IMG/VR virus record: IMGVR_UViG_3300030119_000874
Span: 1 to 27,087 of that record
Length of the DNA stretch: 27,087 nt
Reading direction: 5' to 3' (one strand)
Source: a virus
Shown here one piece after another: positions 14,611-21,120 of the stretch (position 1 is the first letter of the stretch; each line of letters opens with the position of its first letter). A program made the position numbers and the translations under genes. Below the pieces are notes generated by a model. The model was not told where the DNA came from. It was given only the letters and a program-made list of their open reading frames with translations, and made no database searches.

Positions 14611-14897
14611 AAGTCCACCGCCTGCGTAAGAATACTCTGTCGGAGACTCGGCGAAACCGCCTGGTCATCGACGACGTCTACCTTGCATTGCAGCAAATCT
14701 TGCAAATCATTGGTCAAGGCAATCTGGTCAAGCAATGATCGATCCTCTTCCAGATCGACAAGCAGATCAATATCACTGTCGGGCTTCTGGCTACCATCGA
14801 CAACTGATCCGAATACGCGGACATGCCGAGCACCGTAGCGATCCGCGATAGCCAGAATGGCCTGACGGCGGCTTTGAATGTCACTCATGGTAACCAT
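14607..14897 (-). CDS. mntA: MntA-like nucleotidyltransferase antitoxin
   Basis: 96 residues, a minimal nucleotidyltransferase. The signature GSX10DXD is present: Gly30-Ser31, then Asp42-Ile-Asp44 inside SDIDLLVD, with a possible third metal ligand in KVDVVD (near 74). By family it AMPylates the HepT tyrosine and so neutralises it. Two in-frame ATGs, at 14897 and 14888, are possible. The promoter predicted just upstream would start RNA almost exactly at 14897, so translation may be leaderless. Together with hepT it forms a self-contained cassette opposite in direction to the flanking plus-strand genes. Confidence 0.9.
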   Translation of the reverse strand: MVTMSDIQSRRQAILAIADRYGARHVRVFGSVVDGSQKPDSDIDLLVDLEEDRSLLDQIALTNDLQDLLQCKVDVVDDQAVSPSLRQSILTQAVDL

Positions 14898-14903
14898 GCC
14901 GTG

Positions 14904-14932
14904 ATTATACCTCCGGATTTTCCAACTCCCAA
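14904..14932 (-). promoter_or_regulatory. Sigma-70 promoter for mntA-hepT
   Basis: On the minus strand TTGGGA (14932-14927) and a perfect TATAAT (14909-14904) are separated by 17 nt. Start of transcription is expected near 14897, at or next to the mntA ATG. GGAGG lies inside the spacer and so would not be in the mRNA. Confidence 0.7.
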
Positions 14933-14949
14933 ATCGATCAACGAGAAAC

Positions 14950-14967
14950 CCCCGACAGATGCCGGGG
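14950..14967 (-). terminator. Probable intrinsic terminator of the minus-strand operon
   Basis: On the minus strand CCCCG, an 8-nt loop and CGGGG are followed by G and TTT. It is 26 nt past the last operon gene and just before the mntA promoter. The short T run lowers confidence. Confidence 0.5.
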
Positions 14968-14992
14968 TGAAGGGTGAGGTTGTTGAATGTAC

Positions 14993-15337
14993 TCAGTGAT
15001 CAGTCAAATGCATAAATTCAATCATGGCGTCTTCATACACAATGTCCGATGCCGGGAAAGTGCGGCGATGGCGAATCTCGACACATCCTCGCTCCTTCAT
15101 GAAGGCCAGAGCGACGTTGACCTGTGTGTACGGTGCGTCGATGACATCGACGATTTGTTCAAGGGTGGTGCCGCCTGCGGCATGGTCTTCGATGGCATAG
15201 GCGACCTCGCGGAAGATGTCGCGCGTGCATCGGTGGACGTAGTTGCGATTCGGTTGGTGCGCAAAGGTAACGTGCATCTCCAAGTGATCGTTCTGCACGC
15301 GGAACGTCACGTCGCGTTGTTGTTGAGGGCGTGGCAT
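14993..15337 (-). CDS. Hypothetical protein with winged-helix-like C-terminus
   Basis: 114 residues. Residues 50-95 (GGTTLEQIVDVIDAPYTQVN, then VALAFMKERGCVEIRHRRTF) look like a winged helix: two helices, a recognition helix and a basic beta wing. The N-terminus is a short beta segment with no known motif. AGGGAA upstream of the ATG supports the start. It follows the HARE-HTH gene with a 3-nt gap, so the two are co-translated and may work together as DNA-binding proteins. It is the last gene of the five-gene minus operon. The family is not recognised. Confidence 0.65.
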   Translation of the reverse strand: MPRPQQQRDVTFRVQNDHLEMHVTFAHQPNRNYVHRCTRDIFREVAYAIEDHAAGGTTLEQIVDVIDAPYTQVNVALAFMKERGCVEIRHRRTFPASDIVYEDAMIEFMHLTDH

Positions 15338-15340
15338 ATC

Positions 15341-15901
15341 TTATGTTCCCTGCTTTTTGAGGGTGAACATGCCGCGTTCGGCTTTGATGAATCGGCTTTC
15401 GTTGCCCTTGGTTTTGATCTCTCTACCGATCGCAGCGTAAAGGGTGCTGGCTGGTGTGAGACCTTTGCCGAGTTGCCAGAGTTTTTGTTCAATGGCCTGC
15501 TCAACGATGTCTTTGCAACGCATGGGCTTTGGGGCATCTTGAGAAAGGATGTGAGCCGCTGCATTGATCAGGCTCATGGGCTTGCCAGTGTCCTGGTTGC
15601 CACCTGTCGCCATAGGTTTACCTGTGTCGTGTTTGGGAATGACCTTGGTATCTGTCGTCGCTTTGGGTTTGCGATTGCTCTGTTGGGCGGCAGGCTTGGT
15701 AGTGTCGCCGACCTGTTTGTCGTCGCTGGCCTTTCGATGAATCCGTTGGGCAGATCGGATTGTGATCTGCTTGCCAGTCTTCACCGTCTGGCCAATCCAG
15801 CCTTTGCCCGATGGGTGATTCTCGGTGATCAACACCGGGACCAAGTTGCCTGCGAGGCCGACCAGGTACGTGACGCCGATTTGAATGTCTTCTTGTTTCA
15901 T
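15341..15901 (-). CDS. HARE-HTH domain protein
   Basis: 186 residues. The C-terminal 75 (110-184; SLINAAAHILSQDAPKPMRC, KDIVEQAIEQKLWQL, TPASTLYAAIGREI, then RFIKAERGMFTLK) match the HARE-HTH winged helix shared by RNA polymerase delta, restriction enzymes and chromatin proteins. The N-terminal 55 residues form a small beta domain (ITYLVGLAGNLVPVLIT-like pattern), and a Lys/Thr/Pro-rich linker contains DTGKPM twice. AGGA is 7 nt before ATG 15901; an upstream in-frame ATG at 15931 lacks a site. It probably binds DNA, perhaps sensing modified bases as proposed for this domain, which would suit a genome with two methyltransferases. Confidence 0.8.
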   Translation of the reverse strand: MKQEDIQIGVTYLVGLAGNLVPVLITENHPSGKGWIGQTVKTGKQITIRSAQRIHRKASDDKQVGDTTKPAAQQSNRKPKATTDTKVIPKHDTGKPMATGGNQDTGKPMSLINAAAHILSQDAPKPMRCKDIVEQAIEQKLWQLGKGLTPASTLYAAIGREIKTKGNESRFIKAERGMFTLKKQGT

Positions 15902-15937
15902 GATTTTGTCCTTGTGGTAATGGTTAAACAAAAATGC

Positions 15938-16180
15938 TCAGCGACATTCGCTGAGCAGGTCTTCGATTTCATGTTGTTCGCTGTGGGAGAGCGAGGTCAG
16001 TGCCTCTATCAATTGTTGTCGAGTGAGTTGAAGGTCTCCTGCCATCGCCCAGTTGTCGATCTTGCCTTTGGCGTTGACTCGGTGTTTTTCCAGTTCGAGT
16101 TCCAGCCAGAGCATCAGGCTGGTGATGTCTTTTCGGTGTTGGGTGTAGGCGTCTTGGGCAGTTTGTTTTTTCGTTGCCAT
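15938..16180 (-). CDS. Small hypothetical helical protein
   Basis: 80 residues, almost entirely charged alpha helix (LMLWLELELEKHRVNAKGKI, then LQLTRQQLIEALTSLSHSEQ). No signal peptide, Cys or known motif. GAGGAAA upstream of the ATG gives a good ribosome site. It is the middle gene of the minus operon, 37 nt before the HARE-HTH start. Function unknown. Confidence 0.7.
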   Translation of the reverse strand: MATKKQTAQDAYTQHRKDITSLMLWLELELEKHRVNAKGKIDNWAMAGDLQLTRQQLIEALTSLSHSEQHEIEDLLSECR

Positions 16181-16192
16181 TGTGGTGTTTCC

Positions 16193-16453
16193 TCAAATTC
16201 CGATGTCGCTGATGCACAGCAGTGGGTTGTAGTAACAGGCGGCCTCTTGCATCGTGCCTTGGTAACCGTCGAGCAGTTCCTGCAGGAATACGGCCATGGC
16301 AAAGAGTTCGTCTTCGTCGTCGGCTTTCACCCAATGGGTGCCTTCCTTGTTGGGTTGCAGAATTTCAATCTCGATCTGCTTGGCTTCATGGGGTCGTTTG
16401 ATGATGGCGAAGATGCCTGTTCGTCCGGCAAATTCAATTCGTGTGATTCGCAT
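16193..16453 (-). CDS. Small hypothetical protein
   Basis: 86 residues. The pattern RITRIEFAGRTGIFAIIKR, then IEIEILQP, a DDEDELFAMAVFLQELLDGY segment and GT looks like a short beta sheet packed on one helix. Similar small proteins occur in minus-strand or early regions of environmental prophages without a known role. AGGAG lies 8 nt before ATG 16453; the frame is open further upstream but without a ribosome site and through the previous gene. It ends 12 nt before the next gene. Confidence 0.7.
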   Translation of the reverse strand: MRITRIEFAGRTGIFAIIKRPHEAKQIEIEILQPNKEGTHWVKADDEDELFAMAVFLQELLDGYQGTMQEAACYYNPLLCISDIGI

Positions 16454-16475
16454 GTGTTTCTCCTGTTGCGAATGG

Positions 16476-16670
16476 TTACTGGTCTGCCTTGCGTCCTGCC
16501 TCAAAGGCGGCTTCCAACGCCTCCTTGATGTTCCAAACAGCGACGTCGTGAAAATCCAATGAATCGCTTTTGCGTGTCTGCAAGGTGTCAATTCCAAGGA
16601 TGCGTTGTGCGATCTCATTGACTGTTGCGTCCTTGTATGCCTGTTTACGTTTGGTGGTTTTGGCTTTCAT
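16476..16670 (-). CDS. DUF6900-like small protein
   Basis: 64 residues. The core NEIAQRILGIDTLQTRKSDS followed by LDFHDVAVWNIKEALEAAF fits the pattern I associate with DUF6900 proteins (LGIxTLxTRxxDSLDFHDxAVW), found in phages and mobile elements and of unknown function. AAAGGA is about 7 nt before ATG 16670. It is the first gene of the minus operon, divergent from the packaging genes across a gap of about 100 bp (16671-16771) that must carry promoters for both directions; I see no convincing -35/-10 pair there. Confidence 0.65.
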   Translation of the reverse strand: MKAKTTKRKQAYKDATVNEIAQRILGIDTLQTRKSDSLDFHDVAVWNIKEALEAAFEAGRKADQ

Positions 16671-16771
16671 GTTGATGTCCTTTCTATAGACACATGAAGC
16701 CATCATTCGAGACGGATTACAAGCGAATAATGTGACTTTTACCCTTGTTTATAAGGTGTTTTTGAAAATTG

Positions 16772-16993
16772 ATGACACAACCTACAGATAGTCCAAAAAC
16801 ATTGAGAATGACGGCGGTCACCGTGCCGCAGACGGCTCAGATTCTGTCCAAAGCATTTAATCGCAGGATCGATGAAAAGCAGATTCAGCAAGTGGTTGAT
16901 GATGGTCAGTTACTTCGCGCCGATGGCACATTCAGCCTGATTGATTACGTGGCATTCCTGGCACGACCTGAGATGGAGGCAGACGATGAGTAA
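16772..16993 (+). CDS. Small HTH-like protein before the terminase
   Basis: About 73 residues. TVPQTAQILSKAFNRRIDEK, then QIQQVVDDGQLLRADGTFSL, resembles a compact helix-turn-helix with a wing, and the position directly before the large terminase suits a reduced small-subunit or accessory packaging protein. It is much shorter than usual small terminases (about 150 residues), so that role is unproven. ATG 16772 is chosen; a TTG at 16769 and an ATG at 16808 are other options and none has a strong site. It overlaps the terminase start by 8 nt. Confidence 0.55.
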   Translation: MTQPTDSPKTLRMTAVTVPQTAQILSKAFNRRIDEKQIQQVVDDGQLLRADGTFSLIDYVAFLARPEMEADDE

Positions 16994-19280
16994 GAAGTCA
17001 TTCAACCCACGCCAGCTTCGACCTGCGGATTTGTTGCGGATCGTCAATGCCATCGACATTCCAAATGCTGAGCCATTGACGGAATTCCAACTGCGTCGGC
17101 ACCGTAACCGTGCGGGTTACAGCATCAGCGATCCATCCAATCCGCAGTCGGTTGATTTGTTTCGGTATGCCGCATGGCTGACGTTGGAATCGGTTAAGCC
17201 CATGTCCGGGCCGTTGAGTTACGACGAACAAAAGGCAAGGCAGGCCGAACGTAATGCCGATGCCGTGCGCTCGGCACAGGACATCGGCGAAATACCGGCA
17301 GTTGTCGATCCGGATCGTAAGGCCCGCTGCATGGCAATTTCCGGGGGGTTCCGGGCGTTTTGTGAGACGTATTTTGCTGAGGTGTTCTATTTACAGTGGT
17401 CAGACGATCACCTTCGCGTGATTGAGAAGATCGAGAAAGCTGTCCGCACCGGTGGCCTGTTTGCCATGGCGATGCCGCGCGGAAGTGGAAAGACGGTTTG
17501 TTGCCAGACAGCGGTGTTGTGGGCAGCGTTAATCGGAGCGTCTCCATTTATCTGCCTGGTTGCTGCGAGTGCCGAACGCGCTCGTGACCTGCTGGAGAAT
17601 ATCAAAATCTGGTTGGAGACCAACCCGCTTCTGCATGAAGATTTTCCCGAGGTGACGTATCCGATCAGGTGTCTGGAACGGATCACCAATCGTCAGAAGG
17701 GGCAGAAGTATAAAGGTGAACCGACGCGCATCGATTGGTCGTCTGATCGTGTGGTATTGCCGGTGATCGAGGGCAGTCTTTCATCGGGCATCGTCATATC
17801 AAGCAGCGGCATGAAGGGCAGCGACATTCGTGGGCAGAACTATGCACGAGCCGACGGGCAGGTGGTGCGTCCGCAACTCGTTCTGGTCGATGACCCGCAG
17901 ACGACTGAATCCGCATGGTCACCCTCTCAAAGCCAACGCCGCGAAGCGATCCTGGCCGGAGACGTGCTGGGCATGGCAGGGCCGGGTAAAAAGATCGCTG
18001 GGTTGATGGCCTGCACCGTGATCCGACCTGGGGATATGGCTGACAATATTCTCGATCGCGACAAACATCCTGAGTGGCAGGGCGAGCGGACGAAGATGGT
18101 TTATTCATTTCCTGCCCCCGGAAGTGATCTGCTCTGGGCCAAGTATGCAGAGATACGCGCCGACAGTCTGCGTAATGATGGTGATGGTTCGCAGGCAACG
18201 GAGTTTTACCGAAGCAACCGTGAAGCAATGGATGCTGGCAGTATCGTCGCTTGGCCGCAACGGTATAACGAAGACGAACTATCAGCTTTGCAACACGCGA
18301 TGAACCTGCGTCTGCGGGATGAAGCTGCGTTCTTTGCTGAATATCAAAATGAACCCATCATTGAATCGGTTGGCGAGGAGATGCTGGCCGCCGATGCCAT
18401 CGCTGCTAAAACCAATGGCCACCCCCGGAATGTGATTCCCCAAGTATGTAACCATCTGACCATGTTCATCGACGTGCAGCAGAAGGTTTTGTTCTGGATG
18501 CTCTGCGGCTGGGAAGAAAATTTTACCGGCTACATCATCGATTATGGCACGTGGCCCGAACAGAAACGCGCGTATTACACATTGCGTGACATCCGATCCA
18601 CGATTAGTCGTGCAGCGCCGTGTGCAGGACTCGAAGGGCAAATCTACGCGGGGCTCGACATACTCACCGCTGAAAAACTTGCAGCAACGTATCACCGAGA
18701 CGATGGTGCAGAGATGCGCATCGACCGCTGTTTGATCGATGCTAACTGGGGGCAGTCCACCGACGTGGTGTATCAGTTCTGTCGGCAAAGCCAACACGCA
18801 GGTTTGCTGTTACCCAGTCATGGTCGCTACGTCGGTGCCTCAAGTATTCCCTTCAGTGAATACAAGCGTAAGCGTGGGGATCGTGTGGGTCTGCATTGGC
18901 GTATCCCCAACACGGTCGGCAAGCGCCAGGTGCGCCACGCACTGATTGACACCAATTACTGGAAAACATTTGTGCATGCGCGTCTGTCCGTATCCATGGG
19001 TGATCCAGGCTGCCTGTCCCTATACGGGCACGATGAAAAATCGCATCGGCTCATCGCCGATCATCTGACAGCTGAATACCGCGTCAAATCTCAAGCTCAA
19101 GGCCGCACAGTCGATGAGTGGAAGTTGCGTGCTACGCGCCCCGACAACCATTGGCTGGATTGCTTGGTGGGTTGTGCGGTTGGGGCGTCTATGCAGGGCG
19201 CCGTGCTGCTTGGTACGGATATGAAAGTAAGTATGAAACGCAAACCCATACGTTTGTCCGATCTGCAACATAGTAAGTAG
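16986..19280 (+). CDS. terL: Terminase large subunit
   Basis: 764 residues. The ATPase has Walker A MPRGSGKT (163-170) and Walker B LVLVDD (298-303), with LVAASAERARDLL between. The nuclease, an RNase H fold, has conserved Asp in TMFIDVQ (Asp496), LIDANW (Asp585) and HWLDCLVG (Asp725). It packages DNA into the prohead and cuts it. The N-terminal 130 residues before the ATPase are longer than usual and contain an HTH-like stretch (RPADLLRIVNA...), which might take over DNA recognition since no normal small subunit is seen. GGAGG in the upstream gene precedes ATG 16986. Two exact copies of CCCCCGGAA lie inside, plus one reverse copy. Confidence 0.95.
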   Translation: MSKKSFNPRQLRPADLLRIVNAIDIPNAEPLTEFQLRRHRNRAGYSISDPSNPQSVDLFRYAAWLTLESVKPMSGPLSYDEQKARQAERNADAVRSAQDIGEIPAVVDPDRKARCMAISGGFRAFCETYFAEVFYLQWSDDHLRVIEKIEKAVRTGGLFAMAMPRGSGKTVCCQTAVLWAALIGASPFICLVAASAERARDLLENIKIWLETNPLLHEDFPEVTYPIRCLERITNRQKGQKYKGEPTRIDWSSDRVVLPVIEGSLSSGIVISSSGMKGSDIRGQNYARADGQVVRPQLVLVDDPQTTESAWSPSQSQRREAILAGDVLGMAGPGKKIAGLMACTVIRPGDMADNILDRDKHPEWQGERTKMVYSFPAPGSDLLWAKYAEIRADSLRNDGDGSQATEFYRSNREAMDAGSIVAWPQRYNEDELSALQHAMNLRLRDEAAFFAEYQNEPIIESVGEEMLAADAIAAKTNGHPRNVIPQVCNHLTMFIDVQQKVLFWMLCGWEENFTGYIIDYGTWPEQKRAYYTLRDIRSTISRAAPCAGLEGQIYAGLDILTAEKLAATYHRDDGAEMRIDRCLIDANWGQSTDVVYQFCRQSQHAGLLLPSHGRYVGASSIPFSEYKRKRGDRVGLHWRIPNTVGKRQVRHALIDTNYWKTFVHARLSVSMGDPGCLSLYGHDEKSHRLIADHLTAEYRVKSQAQGRTVDEWKLRATRPDNHWLDCLVGCAVGASMQGAVLLGTDMKVSMKRKPIRLSDLQHSK

Positions 19281-19344
19281 TGACGTTTGAAACTAAGTAT
19301 GTTTGTAGGTTTTTTAACTATTTTCGTATTTTCCTTCAAAATTG

Positions 19345-19374
19345 CTGACAGTTTTGCTCGGCGCCGGTTATGTA
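19345..19374 (+). promoter_or_regulatory. Possible promoter before the head genes
   Basis: CTGACA (19345-19350) and TATGTA (19369-19374) are 18 nt apart in the only real gap (19281-19417) of the morphogenesis region. The match is imperfect and no terminator precedes it, so this is weak. Confidence 0.3.
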
Positions 19375-19417
19375 ATAAGTGGGCGGGAATCATTTTTTGT
19401 TGATTTTGGAAATTCAT

Positions 19418-19618
19418 ATGTCTGATGACACCACAAAAAACAACATCGAAGAAAACGCGAACGCACCGGCTGAAGTGTCGGTTGACGGTCAGCACGTTAA
19501 ACAGCATTCACTCAAGGATCAAATCGCTGTGGATCGTTACCTGGCATCCAAGAAAGCTGCTCAGTCTAAGGGACTGGGCGTGAAGATTTTCAAGATCAAT
19601 CCTGGGGGTTCGGTTTAA
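19418..19618 (+). CDS. Small protein in the head-tail joining position
   Basis: 66 residues. The N-terminal half is acidic and disordered; the C-terminal half (SLKDQIAVDRYLASKKAAQS, then GLGVKIFKINPGGSV) has one helix and a strand. It lies between terL and portal, where lambda has gpW, and is the same size, but there is no sequence likeness I can defend. The ATG follows a short TTTTGGAAATTC leader. Its stop overlaps the portal ATG by one base, so the two are translationally coupled. Confidence 0.6.
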   Translation: MSDDTTKNNIEENANAPAEVSVDGQHVKQHSLKDQIAVDRYLASKKAAQSKGLGVKIFKINPGGSV

Positions 19619-21120
19619 TGCAATTGCGTAATTGGTTCAAAAAATCCCAATCCAAGCAGCAGGCGCAGCGTCAATTGCCGATGGCCAACGTGGTGCGGGC
19701 GCGTTATGACGCAGCGCAGACCACTGCTGATAATGCCCGACACTGGGCGATGGCTGACGCAATGTCAGCGGATTGCGCTGCATCAGCAGACATTCGCAAG
19801 AAATTGCGGGAACGCGCCCGGTACGAGGTGGCCAACAACAGTTATGCCAAAGGCATCGTGCTGACACTGGCTAATGATTGCATCGGTACTGGGCCACGCC
19901 TTCAGCTGCTCACCAAGCATGATGAACTTAACCGGCAGATCGAAGATGCCTTTGCTCAATGGAGCAAAGCTGTCAGTCTGGCTTCCAAACTTCGCACCAT
20001 GCGTATGGCCAAGAGTACGGACGGCGAATCATTCGGTGTTTTGAACTTCAACCCCAATATTGATTCACCAGTAGCTTTGGACCTGCAACTGGTGGAAGCC
20101 GACCGCATCGCATCGTCATCGTCGGTGATGTTGCCGACACGCAATGATGTCGATGGTGTGATCCTCGATTCATTCGGCAACCCGCAGTTTTACTCGATCC
20201 TGCGTCAACATCCAGGCGGCTTAGGTAACTACGGCACATGGATGTCGCAGTGTGACGAAGTGCCTGCCAGTTCTGTGATTCACTGGTATCGTGCGGATCG
20301 GCCTGAACAGCATCGCGGCATTCCAGAAATCACACCGGCGTTGCCGCTGTTTGCCCAACTTCGTCGCTACACTTTGGCCGTGATCGCCGCTGCGGAAACC
20401 GCCGCCGATTTTGCTGCGGTGCTGTACACCGACTCGCCTGCCAATGGTGAAGCTCAACCGCTCGATCCGATGGACATCGTCAATCTTGAGAAACGCATGG
20501 CCACGGTGTTGCCCGACGGCTGGAGACTTGGTCAGATCGATTCGCAGCAACCGGCCACCACATATGCCGAGTTCAAACATGAAATTCTCAATGAAATTGC
20601 GCGAGCTTTAAACCTTCCGTACAACGTGGCCGTCGGAAACTCCGCCGGATACAACTATGCCTCTGGGCGGCTTGACCATCAGACTTACTACAAATCCATC
20701 CGCGTTGAACAAGCACACCTTGCTGAAATCGTGCTGGATCAAATCTTCAATGCTTGGATACGCGAGGCCATGCTAACGCCGGAGTTCTCAATGCTCCGCA
20801 CTGTTCGTCCTGCTGGCCTGCTTAACTTCCGGGGGTGGTTTTTTGACGGGACGGAGCATGTTGATCCGGCCAAGGAAGCCAACGCTCAAGCCAAACGCCT
20901 AACCAGTCACACCACCACCCTGGCCGCTGAATATGCCCGTCAGGGCAAGGACTGGGAAACCGAGCTTCGCCAGCGTGCCAAGGAAACCCGACTCATGCAA
21001 ACACTGGGGCTGACCGTTTCAGAGAGTCAGCCCAATCAATCTTCTTCTTCATCATCTTCAAATTCTCAGGAGACCAACGTACATGACGATGACACTGTTG
21101 CCAACTCAACAACTGCCTGA
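19618..21120 (+). CDS. Portal protein (lambda type)
   Basis: 500 residues. Conserved features of lambda gpB-like portals are visible: RARYEVANNSYAKGIVLTLA, DLQLVEADRI, VIHWYRADRPEQHRGIPEIT, the helix PALPLFAQLRRYTLAVIAAA, and SAGYNYASGRLDHQTYYKSI (wing and stem), then the KEANAQAKRLTSHTTTLAAE helix. Twelve copies form the DNA entry ring at one vertex. The last 40 residues are a Ser/Asn-rich tail (seven Ser in a row) that overlaps the next gene by 38 nt. It is of normal length and intact. Confidence 0.95.
   Translation: MQLRNWFKKSQSKQQAQRQLPMANVVRARYDAAQTTADNARHWAMADAMSADCAASADIRKKLRERARYEVANNSYAKGIVLTLANDCIGTGPRLQLLTKHDELNRQIEDAFAQWSKAVSLASKLRTMRMAKSTDGESFGVLNFNPNIDSPVALDLQLVEADRIASSSSVMLPTRNDVDGVILDSFGNPQFYSILRQHPGGLGNYGTWMSQCDEVPASSVIHWYRADRPEQHRGIPEITPALPLFAQLRRYTLAVIAAAETAADFAAVLYTDSPANGEAQPLDPMDIVNLEKRMATVLPDGWRLGQIDSQQPATTYAEFKHEILNEIARALNLPYNVAVGNSAGYNYASGRLDHQTYYKSIRVEQAHLAEIVLDQIFNAWIREAMLTPEFSMLRTVRPAGLLNFRGWFFDGTEHVDPAKEANAQAKRLTSHTTTLAAEYARQGKDWETELRQRAKETRLMQTLGLTVSESQPNQSSSSSSSNSQETNVHDDDTVANSTTA

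Noticed and set aside
14269-14838. Plus-strand frame of 189 codons
   Set aside because: Antisense shadow of hepT and mntA, which have intact family motifs on the other strand.
14987-16528. Long plus-strand frame of 513 codons
   Set aside because: It runs antisense to five minus-strand genes that each have a ribosome site and, for two, recognisable domains; its own peptide has no motif.
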